A stretch of 64,000 bases of DNA from Anaerolineae bacterium (GTDB lineage Bacteria > Chloroflexota > Anaerolineae > DUEN01), in contig JANXBS010000003.1 in assembly GCA_025060615.1 (NCBI GenBank), forward strand, positions 172,441 through 236,440. Reading direction: 5' to 3'. Each line of letters begins with the position of its first letter. The first letter of the stretch is position 1. The notes beneath the pieces are model-generated. The model saw nothing but the letters and a program-made list of their open reading frames with translations, did not search any database and was not told the origin of the DNA. The position numbers were made by a program, and so were the translations under genes. Below are positions 1 through 7,940 of the stretch, in pieces.

Positions 1-1609
1 CCTGCATGTAGGCTTTGGCGCTGGCCATCACGATGTCGGTGTCCACGCCGCGACCTGTGAAGATGCGGCGTCCGTGACCACCCTGCGCGCTTTGCTGTGA
101 TCCGATCGGCTCCATGGCCTCGATGCGGATCGTCACATCGCCTACGGCGTCCATTCCCTCCGTAATGGACTGGATGCTGAACTCGTTCAGTTTGTTGGGC
201 ACGCCTACGATGCGATTGATCGCCTGATATACGGCGTCCACCGGTCCCGTGCCACAGCCGACCTCCGTGAACACAGCTCCATCGGTCACACGCCGGAGCT
301 TAACGACCGCAGTCGGGATGAGTGGGTGGCCGCACTGGATCTGCGCCATCTCCAGCACATACGTCTCCGGCGGTTGATACAGCCGATCGGCCACGATCGC
401 CTCCAGGTCGGCATCGGTGATCACCTTCTTCTTGTCCGCCAGCTCTTTGAAGCGCTGGAATACCTGATTGAGCTCATCTTGGCTTAGATGGTAGCCCATT
501 GCCTCCAACTTGGTGCGGAAGGCGTGCCGACCCGAGTGCTTGCCCAGTACCAGGCGGCTCTCGCTCAGCCCGATAGTGGTAGCGTCCATGATCTCGTAGG
601 TGCGCTTGTGCTTGAGGATGCCGTCCTGATGGATGCCAGCCTCATGGGCGAAGGCATTTGCCCCGACGATGGCTTTGTTGGGCTGGATGAGCATGCCTGT
701 ATAGCGGGAGACCATGTCGCTGGTGCGGTGAATCTCGGTGGTGATGATGTTGGTGCGCAGCCGGTAGTAAGGCCGGCGCACATACAACGCCATCACAATC
801 TCCTCCAGGGCGGCGTTGCCAGCCCGCTCGCCGATGCCGTTGATGGTGCACTCCACCTGGCGGGCGCCCGCGCGCACACCGGCCAACGAATTCGCCACTG
901 CTAGCCCCAGGTCATCGTGACAGTGCGTGGAGATAATCACCTTCTCAATGCCGGGCACGTTCCGCCGGATGCCCGCGATCAGCGCGCCGAATTCCTCCGG
1001 CGTGGTGTATCCTACGGTATCGGGGATGTTCAGCGTGGTGGCGCCGGCTTCGATGGCGACGGCCAGCACCTCATATAGGAACTCAGGGTCCGAGCGGCCG
1101 GCGTCCTCCGGGCTGAATTCGATGTCATCGCAATACTGCTTGGCATAGGAGACCATCTCCCGCGTGCGTTCCAGTACTTGCTGGCGAGTCATTCGCAGCT
1201 TGTGCTGCATGTGGATGTCTGACGTCGCAATGAATGTGTGAATGCGGGGAAAAGCCGCCGGCCTGACTGCCGCCCAGGCCTTATCAATGTCGTCTCGGTT
1301 GCAGCGGGCCAGCCCGGCGATCACAGGGGGGCGCCCTTGTAAGCGGTTGTCAGGGTCATTGCCGACCGTCTCGGCGATGCGCCGGACCGCCTCCAGGTCG
1401 CCCGGGGAGGCCGCCGGGAAGCCAGCCTCGATGATATCCACGCCCAAACGGCTGAGCTGACGAGCGATCTCAAGTTTTTCAGTCAGATGCAATGTGGCAC
1501 CCGGCGATTGCTCTCCATCTCGCAGCGTCGTATCGAAGATCAACACCGTATCCAGTACGTCGTCTACACCGTCCTGTCCGTCCGTTCCTACTGAGATCTC
1601 CTGTTCCAT
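1..1609 (-). CDS. leuA: 2-isopropylmalate synthase, C-terminal end cut by window edge
   Basis: Condenses acetyl-CoA with 2-oxoisovalerate, the first committed step of leucine synthesis, in the cytoplasm. The signature [13 protein letters not shown] lies near residue 25, followed by the metal-site motif STHCHDDLG and by [11 protein letters not shown], which is typical of LeuA rather than homocitrate or citramalate synthases. The C-terminal allosteric domain follows and reads to ASAKAYMQ at base 2, so only a few residues are missing. The chosen ATG at 1609 has an AGAGGAGG ribosome site just upstream. It is the last visible gene of the ilvB-ilvN-ilvC-leuA series on this strand, so it probably shares the attenuated ilv promoter near 5.6 kb. 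About 536 codons are visible, normal for the family with a slightly long N-terminus. Confidence 0.96.
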   Translation of the reverse strand, partial: MEQEISVGTDGQDGVDDVLDTVLIFDTTLRDGEQSPGATLHLTEKLEIARQLSRLGVDIIEAGFPAASPGDLEAVRRIAETVGNDPDNRLQGRPPVIAGLARCNRDDIDKAWAAVRPAAFPRIHTFIATSDIHMQHKLRMTRQQVLERTREMVSYAKQYCDDIEFSPEDAGRSDPEFLYEVLAVAIEAGATTLNIPDTVGYTTPEEFGALIAGIRRNVPGIEKVIISTHCHDDLGLAVANSLAGVRAGARQVECTINGIGERAGNAALEEIVMALYVRRPYYRLRTNIITTEIHRTSDMVSRYTGMLIQPNKAIVGANAFAHEAGIHQDGILKHKRTYEIMDATTIGLSESRLVLGKHSGRHAFRTKLEAMGYHLSQDELNQVFQRFKELADKKKVITDADLEAIVADRLYQPPETYVLEMAQIQCGHPLIPTAVVKLRRVTDGAVFTEVGCGTGPVDAVYQAINRIVGVPNKLNEFSIQSITEGMDAVGDVTIRIEAMEPIGSQQSAQGGHGRRIFTGRGVDTDIVMASAKAYMQ

Positions 1610-1647
1610 TTCGGGGGCCTCCTCTTTGCTGAGATGGTGAGAGGCTC

Positions 1648-1764
1648 TCAGGGCCTCATGGTCTGCTTTGATGGTCGCGACTGTGGGCCGCGTCCATCCG
1701 ATCGAAGTGTACTGAACTCCATTAGGTGCGTAAGGTCAGCAAGGCCATCTTCAGCCACGACCAT
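1648..1764 (-). CDS. small ORF (38 aa) between ilvC and leuA
   Basis: A 38-codon frame starts with ATG directly behind a strong AAAGGGGGTG ribosome site and ends 38 nt before the leuA start. The product begins [17 protein letters not shown], is hydrophilic overall, has only four leucines and shows no domain that I recognise. It fills most of the 227-nt gap in the operon. It could be a translated coupling or leader peptide for leuA, or a chance frame behind a purine-rich stretch. The short palindrome TGAGAGGCTCTCA overlaps its stop codon. Ribosome site and position are the only support. Confidence 0.3.
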   Translation of the reverse strand: MVVAEDGLADLTHLMEFSTLRSDGRGPQSRPSKQTMRP

Positions 1765-1836
1765 CACCCCCTTTCAAAGGGATGTCTCGGGCACCGGTTT
1801 CAGATACCGTGCGCCTGTTAAGCTGAGCGCTGACGA

Positions 1837-2838
1837 TCAGATCTCCTTCGGGTTGATCCACGGCATCATCCGGCGCAGCCGCCGGCCCACCTCCTCGATC
1901 GGATGATGGCGTTCCGCCTCGCGCATCTGGTTAAACCAGGGCCGCCCCTTGGCGTTTTCTTCGATCCATTCCTCAGCGTATGCGCCGCTCCGGACATCCT
2001 CCAGGATCTTCTGCATGTTGCGGCGCACCTCCTCGGTGATGATTTTGGGGCCGGCGGTGTAATCGCCATGCTCTGCAGTATCGGATACCGAGTAGCGCAT
2101 ATAGCTGAGGCCGCCCTGGTAGATCAAGTCCACGATGAGCTTCAGCTCGTGCAGACATTCGAAGTAGGCGACCTCGGGCTGATATCCGGCGTTCACTAGC
2201 GTTTCGAAGCCAGCCTTGATCAGCGCGCTTACCCCGCCGCACAGCACTGCCTGCTCACCAAAGAGGTCGGTCTCCGTCTCCTCGGCAAAGGTGGTCTCGA
2301 TCACGCCAGCGCGGGTGCAGCCGATCCCCTTGGCGTACGCCAGCGCGTTCTCCTTAGCCTGGCCGCTTACATCTTGGTAAACTGCCAGCAGGCCCGGCGT
2401 ACCGCCGCCCTCTTTGAAGATCTCGCGCACGCGATGCCCCGGTGCTTTTGGCGCGACCATGCTCACATCCACAAAGGCCGGCGGCTGGATCTGTCCGTAT
2501 CGAATGTTGAAGCCATGAGCGAACATCAACGTCTTGCCCGGCGTTAACGCTGGCTCGATGGATTCTTTGTACACCTTGGGCTGGACCGTATCTGGGATTA
2601 ACAACATGATGAAGTCGGCCTCGGCGGCTGCTTCGGCCACTGGTTTCACCGTGAGGCCGGCCGTCTCAGCCTGCGTCCACGATTTCGATCCCTCATAAAG
2701 GCCTACGCGCACGTCCACGCCGCTGTCTTTCAGATTCAGCGCGTGGGCATGCCCTTGGCTACCATATCCAATGATGGCGATTTTCTTGCCGGCCAGCCGT
2801 CCTAGGTCTGCGTCCGCGTCGTAGTAAAGGTTTGCCAT
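1837..2838 (-). CDS. ilvC: ketol-acid reductoisomerase (NADP+)
   Basis: Isomerises and reduces acetolactate and acetohydroxybutyrate to the dihydroxy acids of the valine and isoleucine pathways. The N-terminal Rossmann motif [17 protein letters not shown] sits around residues 25-40 and the cofactor loop YEGSKSW follows. The C-terminal knotted domain carries the Mg2+ residues ([10 protein letters not shown], then [14 protein letters not shown]). Length 333 aa matches class I enzymes. I prefer the ATG at 2838 ([12 protein letters not shown]) over a GTG six bases upstream, because GAGAGGTG is well spaced from it. It lies 53 nt downstream of ilvN and is presumably co-transcribed with it. Confidence 0.96.
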   Translation of the reverse strand: MANLYYDADADLGRLAGKKIAIIGYGSQGHAHALNLKDSGVDVRVGLYEGSKSWTQAETAGLTVKPVAEAAAEADFIMLLIPDTVQPKVYKESIEPALTPGKTLMFAHGFNIRYGQIQPPAFVDVSMVAPKAPGHRVREIFKEGGGTPGLLAVYQDVSGQAKENALAYAKGIGCTRAGVIETTFAEETETDLFGEQAVLCGGVSALIKAGFETLVNAGYQPEVAYFECLHELKLIVDLIYQGGLSYMRYSVSDTAEHGDYTAGPKIITEEVRRNMQKILEDVRSGAYAEEWIEENAKGRPWFNQMREAERHHPIEEVGRRLRRMMPWINPKEI

Positions 2839-2891
2839 GAGCACACCTCTCTCTTTTGTGCTTGCCAGCGGGCGTAGAAAGCGCGCTGGTC

Positions 2892-3446
2892 CTACGTGTC
2901 TGATTCATCCAAAGAGCCATCGCCGTTGTAGCTCCAGCCAGGCGTGAGCTCGCGGTCTTGGGTCACGCTGCCACTGCCGCGCACCATCGCGATGCGGCCA
3001 GTGCGCACCATCTCCAGGATGCCGAAATGGCTTAGCAAGTTGATGAGGGAGTTCACCCGGCTCTCTGGGCCGCTGATCTCTACCACCAGAGAATCCAGGG
3101 CCACGTCTACAATCCGGGCACGGAAGATGTCCGCTAATTGGACGATCTCCGAGCGCTGCGCGCCGGTGGCTTTGACTCGGATCAGTGCCAGCTCTCGGAT
3201 CACGGCCGGCTTGTTGGTCACATCCTCGACGCGGGTGACGTTGATCAGTTTCTCAAGCTGTTTAATAGACTGATCTACGGTACGCTCGTCGCCATCCACG
3301 ACAAACGTCATGCGGCTAATGCCTGGCGTCTCGCTATGGCCGACGGCCAGGCTGTCAATGTTAAAATTGCGCCGGCGAAACAGCCCCGCCACCCGATTTA
3401 GAACGCCAGGTTTGTCTTCCATCCAGGCGATCACAGTGTGTTTCAT
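2892..3446 (-). CDS. ilvN: acetolactate synthase small (regulatory) subunit
   Basis: Regulatory subunit of acetohydroxyacid synthase, conferring activation and valine feedback inhibition on IlvB. The N-terminal ACT domain begins [23 protein letters not shown] and contains [10 protein letters not shown], both classic IlvN/IlvH signatures. A second ACT-like C-terminal domain covers residues 80-160. Length 184 aa is slightly above the roughly 165 aa typical of the family because of a short acidic tail after about residue 160. It follows ilvB after a 96-nt gap with no obvious terminator, consistent with one ilvBNC transcript. Confidence 0.95.
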   Translation of the reverse strand: MKHTVIAWMEDKPGVLNRVAGLFRRRNFNIDSLAVGHSETPGISRMTFVVDGDERTVDQSIKQLEKLINVTRVEDVTNKPAVIRELALIRVKATGAQRSEIVQLADIFRARIVDVALDSLVVEISGPESRVNSLINLLSHFGILEMVRTGRIAMVRGSGSVTQDRELTPGWSYNGDGSLDESDT

Positions 3447-3542
3447 ATGAGTCTCACCTCATCCTCTCGTGAGTAATAAGTTAATGCAACGAGGTGGTAA
3501 ATGAAATGGCGTGGCCTTAGTATCTTATTACTCCCCATCTCA

Positions 3543-5264
3543 TCACCATGACGGTTCCACGCCGGAATAGCCTTGCACGATCCGCGGCTTGGGGCGGCGG
3601 ATCATCTCGCTGACTGCAGCGCCCGGCGCCACCATTGGGTAGACGTTCACCTCTTCCTTGACCTGGAAGGAGATCAGGAAGGGGCCCTCGGTGGCCTGAG
3701 CTTCCGCGATGGCCTCTGCCACCTGTTCGTTTCTGGTCACATGGCGCGCTGGGATCCCGTAGGCGTCAGCTAGTTTTACATAATCAGGGTTAAAAATGGG
3801 CGTGCCGGCGTAGCGCTTCTCGTAGAAGAACTGCTGCCACTGGCGTACCATGCCCAGGAAGCCGTTTACGATGATGGCGATCTTAATAGGGATCTTCTCC
3901 TGCACGATAGTGCCTAGCTCTTGCATTGTCATCTGGAATCCGCCGTCACCGCAGACAGCCCACACCTCTGCGTCCGGGTTACCTAGCTTGACCCCCATCG
4001 CCGCGGGGACGGCGAACCCCATCGTGCCTAGGCCGCCCGAGGTGATCAGTTGCCGCGGGCGCTCGTGGATGTAGTATTGGGCTTCCCACATCTGGTGCTG
4101 GCCCACATCGGTGACGATGATGCAGTTTTTGCCTTTCGTCGCCTGCCAGAGCTGCCGCATCACGAAGGGAGGGATCAGCTCATCCACCTCGGTGTTGGCG
4201 ATATCGCGTTCCCACGAGTCCTGCCGCCAGACGTTGATCTGGTTCAGCCATTCCTCGTGACGGGCGGGCTGGATCAGGGGCAGCAGGGCGCCTAGGGTGT
4301 CCTTGCAGTTGCCGAGCACCGCGACATCCGGCTTCACATTTTTACCGATCTCGGCCGGGTCAATCTCGAAGTGGATGATCTTAGCTTGTTTAGCGAACTT
4401 GTCTAGCCGCCCAGTGATACGGTCGTCGAACCGCATGCCGATGGCGATCAACACATCGCAAGCCTGGATGGCCTGGTTGGCGTACGCCTCGCCATGCATC
4501 CCTCCCATGCCTAGGCACAGCGGATGAGCCTCCGGGATGTCCCCGATGCCCAGAAGGGTGGTCACCACGGGGATCTCAGCCTTTTCCACCAGTTGGCGGA
4601 GCTCCCAGGTGGCGTCACCGAGCTGGACGCCGTGGCCAGCCAGGATCAGAGGGCGCTGGGCTGAGTTAATGAGGTCGGCGGCGGCTTTGACGGCGTTGGG
4701 ATCAGGGGGTTGAGGCAGACGAAGGCCCGGCAAGTGGACTGAGGTGGGGTAGACGAATTCCGTCTTCGCCTGTTGGGCATCTTTGGCGATGTCCACCAAC
4801 ACGGGGCCTGGCCGGCCCGTGCGGGCGATATAGAAGGCCTCTGCCATGACGCGAGCCAGATCGCGTACATCGGTGACGAGATAGTTGTGTTTCGTGATCG
4901 GGAGCGTAATGCCGGTAACATCTGTCTCCTGGAAAGCATCGCCGCCGATCAGGTAAGAGGCTACTTGGCCCGTAATGGCGATGATGGGCACAGAGTCCAT
5001 CATGGCGTTAGCAATTCCGGTGACTAAGTTGGTCGCCCCCGGTCCGCTAGTAGCCAGACAGACCCCGACCTTGCCTGTAGAGCGGGCGTAGCCATCGGCT
5101 GCGTGGGCGGCGGCTTGTTCGTGCCGCACCAGGATATGGCGGATCGGGTAGTCAATCATGGCATCATAGGTGGGCAGGATTGCCCCACCGGGATGGCCAA
5201 ACACGATATCTACTCCTTCGCGGAGCAGACATTCCCATACGATCTGAGCACCGGTCAGTAACAT
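3543..5264 (-). CDS. ilvB: acetolactate synthase large (catalytic) subunit
   Basis: Thiamine-diphosphate enzyme forming acetolactate or acetohydroxybutyrate, the first common step of Val/Leu/Ile synthesis. The N-terminal pyrimidine-binding domain contains [15 protein letters not shown] and the catalytic glutamate in [15 protein letters not shown]. The FAD/central domain follows. The C-terminal ThDP motif begins [13 protein letters not shown] and continues to the [12 protein letters not shown] loop that places substrate. Length 573 aa is normal. The ATG is preceded by GGGAGGGAGG. It is the first structural gene after the leader peptide and attenuator at 5403-5573, so its transcription should respond to charged Leu/Val/Ile-tRNA. 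Confidence 0.97.
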   Translation of the reverse strand: MLLTGAQIVWECLLREGVDIVFGHPGGAILPTYDAMIDYPIRHILVRHEQAAAHAADGYARSTGKVGVCLATSGPGATNLVTGIANAMMDSVPIIAITGQVASYLIGGDAFQETDVTGITLPITKHNYLVTDVRDLARVMAEAFYIARTGRPGPVLVDIAKDAQQAKTEFVYPTSVHLPGLRLPQPPDPNAVKAAADLINSAQRPLILAGHGVQLGDATWELRQLVEKAEIPVVTTLLGIGDIPEAHPLCLGMGGMHGEAYANQAIQACDVLIAIGMRFDDRITGRLDKFAKQAKIIHFEIDPAEIGKNVKPDVAVLGNCKDTLGALLPLIQPARHEEWLNQINVWRQDSWERDIANTEVDELIPPFVMRQLWQATKGKNCIIVTDVGQHQMWEAQYYIHERPRQLITSGGLGTMGFAVPAAMGVKLGNPDAEVWAVCGDGGFQMTMQELGTIVQEKIPIKIAIIVNGFLGMVRQWQQFFYEKRYAGTPIFNPDYVKLADAYGIPARHVTRNEQVAEAIAEAQATEGPFLISFQVKEEVNVYPMVAPGAAVSEMIRRPKPRIVQGYSGVEPSW

Positions 5265-5402
5265 TGCGCCTCCCTCCCTGAGTTTAAGAGCAACGGATAT
5301 CGGCGGAGAACTGCCTCCTTGTAAAACGACATCTCCGGTAGCCCTAAGGCTGAGCGGAGAAGCGGCGTTGCCGGTTACGGCACTATGCCGCGAATTTGGG
5401 AT

Positions 5403-5433
5403 AATAAAAAACCCCTCCTGGTTCAGGAGGGGT
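5403..5433 (-). terminator. intrinsic terminator of the ilv attenuator
   Basis: Read on the minus strand, a perfect 9-bp stem (CCCCTCCTG with CAGGAGGGG, 3-nt loop) is followed at once by a run of six T. It lies between the leader peptide and ilvB, 138 nt before the ilvB start, so it is an attenuator rather than an end-of-operon terminator. A competing pairing partner lies upstream at 5472-5485. Confidence 0.92.
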
Positions 5434-5515
5434 CTTCATTGACAGCTTAGCAGGTACGGCCCTAGCTATAGCCTCCCAAACCAGGATAGCTCCCGGACCT
5501 TAAGGACCAGGAGCT
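5412..5515 (-). promoter_or_regulatory. ilv attenuator RNA: pause hairpin and antiterminator arms
   Basis: Three alternative structures can be drawn on the minus-strand RNA. A 12-bp pause hairpin with one mismatch and a UUAA loop occupies 5488-5515 inside the leader ORF. The arm CCUGGUUUGGGAGG (5485-5472), which overlaps the last leader codons, can pair along all 14 positions (two G-U pairs) with CCUCCUGAACCAGG (5430-5417). That pairing destroys both arms of the terminator. A ribosome stalled on the Leu/Val/Ile codons would leave the 5472-5485 arm free (readthrough). A ribosome reaching the stop codon would cover it (termination). This is inferred by hand folding. Confidence 0.85.
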
Positions 5516-5573
5516 CTACCGCTACGAGGCTAATAAGGGCCAGCGCCTGCATCATGTTCGCTATCTCGTCCAT
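5466..5573 (-). CDS. ilvL: ilv leader peptide (35 aa)
   Basis: Regulatory leader peptide of the ilvBNC-leuA operon. The ORF starts 20-odd nt after the predicted transcription start with an AAGGA site, and encodes 35 residues. Codons 11-29 contain twelve Leu, Val or Ile residues out of nineteen, including the run ELLVLK. The stop codon lies just beyond the antiterminator arm, exactly where a translating ribosome would mask it. The product is not expected to have a function other than control. The symbol follows the enterobacterial naming by analogy, not by homology. Confidence 0.85.
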   Translation of the reverse strand: MDEIANMMQALALISLVAVELLVLKVRELSWFGRL

Positions 5574-5599
5574 ATTCCTTATTAAGGGAAAGCAAAGTT

Positions 5600-5628
5600 A
5601 GTATAGCATTTCTCTCCCATTTTGTCAA
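5600..5628 (-). promoter_or_regulatory. promoter of the ilv operon
   Basis: Perfect -35 TTGACA (5628-5623), 17-nt spacer, and -10 TATACT (5605-5600) preceded by TGC, i.e. also an extended -10. The predicted start near 5593 gives a leader of about 330 nt before ilvB, holding the leader peptide and attenuator. It lies in the gap downstream of asnS. Confidence 0.88.
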
Positions 5629-5733
5629 AACTGACAATTCTACTGAAGCGAATTCTACCACCAGAGCTTTTCATGTGAGATGCTAAAGACTCTCTTCGCT
5701 CATCAACCTGTCCCTTTTTGGGTAGTTGCGCAT

Positions 5734-7077
5734 CTAAGGGTAAATGCGGTTAAGCATGCGAGGATAGGCGATGGTCTCTCGCACGTGATCAATGCCGCAG
5801 ATCCAAGCCACCACGCGCTCAATGCCTAGTCCAAAGCCGGAATGCGGCACCGAGCCATACTTGCGCAGGTCAATATACCACTCGTACGCTTCGCGCGGCA
5901 GATGATGCCTTTCAATGGCCTTCACAAGCAAGTCTGGATCGCTCATGCGTTCCGAGCCGCCGGTGATCTCCCCATATCCCTCCGGTGCCAGCAGATCCAC
6001 GCTGCGACACACCTCCGGCCGGTCAGGCTCCGGTTCCATGTAAAAGGCTTTGACCGCCGTCGGGTAGTGGTGAACGAACACGGGTTTCTCAAACTGGCTT
6101 GCGAGGAACGTCTCGTGAGGTGCGCCGAAATCATCGCCCCACGGCAGCGGCGGCAGCGGCTCGTTGTTGGGCGGGACGAGGCAGCCCTGGGCGGCAGCTT
6201 GGTTGATCAGCTCCACCGCCTCATCGTAGGAGATGCGCGGGAACGGCGGTTCCACCTTTTCCAGCCGAGATAGATCGCGCTCCAGCACCTTGAGCTCGTT
6301 TGGGCGATTGCGCAACACTGTTTGCACTACGTGGCTCACCAGTTGCTCTTCGATCTCCATCAGCTCATCGAGCTGGCAAAAGGCGATCTCCGGCTCTACC
6401 ATCCAAAACTCCTGCAGATGGCGGCGGGTCTTCGACTTCTCGGCCCGAAAGGTCGGCCCGAAACAATACACCTTGCCGAAAGCGAAGATGTTGGCCTCGT
6501 TATAAAGCTGGCCAGATTGGGTTAGATATGCCGGAATGCCATGATAATCGGTGGGAAAGAGGGTGCTCGTCCCCTCGGCAGCCGACGGCGTGAGGATGGG
6601 CGTATCTACCAAGAGGAAACCGTGATCGTCCAGCCAGTTGCGAATGGCCCGGATGATTTCGGCGCGAATGCGCAGGATGGCCCACTGGCGGCTGGAGCGA
6701 ATCCACAGGTGGCGACGGTCCAGCAAAAACTCGACGCCGTGCTCCTTGGGGGTGATCGGGTAGTCCTGCGCGAACTGAAGGACCGTCAGATCCTGAACGT
6801 CCAGCTCATAGCCCCCAGGGATGCCCGGTGCTCGCTGATCCTGGCGTACTGTACCTGTGACGATCAGCGACGACTCCTGCGTCAGCCGACGGGCGCTCTC
6901 GAAGGCCTGTGGGCTCACGTTCTTTTGAAACACCACGGCCTGCATGATGCCTGTGCCATCGCGTACCTGCAAGAACTGCAGCCGGCCTTTGTCGGTTTTG
7001 TGATACAGCCAGCCCCGGATGATCACCTCTTCGCCCACGTGCCGGGCGATGTCCTCGATTCGTACGATCCTGGCCAC
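5734..7077 (-). CDS. asnS: asparaginyl-tRNA synthetase
   Basis: Charges tRNA-Asn with asparagine; cytoplasmic class IIb synthetase. The N-terminal OB-fold anticodon-binding domain ([19 protein letters not shown]) covers about residues 1-110. The catalytic domain carries motif 2 ([21 protein letters not shown]) and motif 3 ([15 protein letters not shown]). The latter pattern and the absence of a GAD domain fit AsnRS rather than bacterial AspRS. The frame is open to a GTG at 7113, but I choose the GTG at 7077 because AGGGGG lies four bases before it and homologues begin there. It is monocistronic in appearance, with a TATAAT-type -10 upstream. Confidence 0.94.
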   Translation of the reverse strand: MARIVRIEDIARHVGEEVIIRGWLYHKTDKGRLQFLQVRDGTGIMQAVVFQKNVSPQAFESARRLTQESSLIVTGTVRQDQRAPGIPGGYELDVQDLTVLQFAQDYPITPKEHGVEFLLDRRHLWIRSSRQWAILRIRAEIIRAIRNWLDDHGFLLVDTPILTPSAAEGTSTLFPTDYHGIPAYLTQSGQLYNEANIFAFGKVYCFGPTFRAEKSKTRRHLQEFWMVEPEIAFCQLDELMEIEEQLVSHVVQTVLRNRPNELKVLERDLSRLEKVEPPFPRISYDEAVELINQAAAQGCLVPPNNEPLPPLPWGDDFGAPHETFLASQFEKPVFVHHYPTAVKAFYMEPEPDRPEVCRSVDLLAPEGYGEITGGSERMSDPDLLVKAIERHHLPREAYEWYIDLRKYGSVPHSGFGLGIERVVAWICGIDHVRETIAYPRMLNRIYP

Positions 7078-7133
7078 AGTACCCCCTATCTGCTCTGGCA
7101 GATCTGTCCCCACCTAGAAGCCGCTTCTTCCCG

Positions 7134-7142
7134 ATTATATCA
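7134..7142 (-). promoter_or_regulatory. extended -10 promoter of asnS
   Basis: TGATATAAT (7142-7134 on the minus strand) is an extended -10 element. No good -35 hexamer is seen 17 nt upstream. It would give a leader of about 50 nt to the GTG at 7077. Confidence 0.5.
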
Positions 7143-7182
7143 TCTCTGTTGTGTTCGCGGTAGCTTTACATGGAGATTTGTG

Positions 7183-7938
7183 TTAAAATGAGGCTGCGGT
7201 AAGCCAATGGCCAAGCGGACGAAGTACCGCGCACAGGTTGAGGTCATCCTGACCGGCGTAGAATCTCTCAGCCACGCGCAAGCCAGCGGCCTCGGCTAGC
7301 CGATCTAGTGCCGCCGCATCAATGAACGCGCAATACCGCAGTCCGCAACCGTCTCGTTGCCAATCGAGCAGGTAATCGCCTGGCTCCACATCCTCTGGGT
7401 GTAATCCGATCAGATGCCATGGTTGCAGCCGGCGACGTAGCCGTTCGCTATGCAAGAACTGCCAGGTGGAAACGAGCACAACCCCATCAGGCGCCAGGCA
7501 TCTGGCCACCTGATGCAATAGCTCGATGCGGCGGCCCATCCCAGGGATGTGATGCAACAGGGCTAACAGGGCGATGACCTGGTATCGGCGGAGCGGCAGG
7601 TAGCTGGCCCAGTCGGGTTGCGTTACGTCCAGCACCATGAATTGCGCGAGGATAGTGGTGCATTGGAGCTGGGAGAACAGACAGCGGGCGTGCTCGATCA
7701 GCCGTGCGCTGGCATCTACCCCGATATAACGAACGCGGCGCCCCATCCGGTGCAGCGCCATCACCAGTTGGCCGTGGCCGCAACCCACATCGAGCAGCGC
7801 GCTGTCATCGGGCACATAAGCTAATAGCCGCTCTACGCCGGGAAGCGGCGCTGGCCGGCTGGCCGCGAATGCATCGGCGAACTGGTCATAAAATCGTCGG
7901 TTGAGTTGAATCAACTGTTGGGCGATTTCGGGTTTCAC
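7183..7938 (-). CDS. Trm9/ALKBH8-like class I SAM methyltransferase
   Basis: SAM-dependent methyltransferase. Motif I is LLDVGCGHGQ near residue 50, motif II-like VRYIGVDAS follows, and LLHHIP marks motif IV. Beyond the Rossmann core the protein resembles the tRNA methyltransferase Trm9: an N-terminal FYDQFADAFAASRPAPLPGV, a PGDYLLDW segment, then LRYCAFIDAAALDRLAEAAG and a C-terminal ERFYAGQDDLNLCAVL strand. Trm9 methylates the cm5U34 that Elp3 makes, and elp3 is divergent and only two bases away. The Trm9 function is inferred from these similarities and context. A generic small-molecule methyltransferase remains possible. I use the GTG at 7938 as start; the frame is open six codons further. 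No ribosome site is visible and an extended -10 (TGCTATACT) sits seven bases upstream, suggesting leaderless translation. Confidence 0.8.
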   Translation of the reverse strand: MKPEIAQQLIQLNRRFYDQFADAFAASRPAPLPGVERLLAYVPDDSALLDVGCGHGQLVMALHRMGRRVRYIGVDASARLIEHARCLFSQLQCTTILAQFMVLDVTQPDWASYLPLRRYQVIALLALLHHIPGMGRRIELLHQVARCLAPDGVVLVSTWQFLHSERLRRRLQPWHLIGLHPEDVEPGDYLLDWQRDGCGLRYCAFIDAAALDRLAEAAGLRVAERFYAGQDDLNLCAVLRPLGHWLTAASF

Positions 7939-7940
7939 AC

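Noticed and set aside
5403-5640. T-box riboswitch before ilvB
   Set aside because: No T-box consensus (TGGNACCGCG-like) is present; the leader peptide and antiterminator pairing explain the region.
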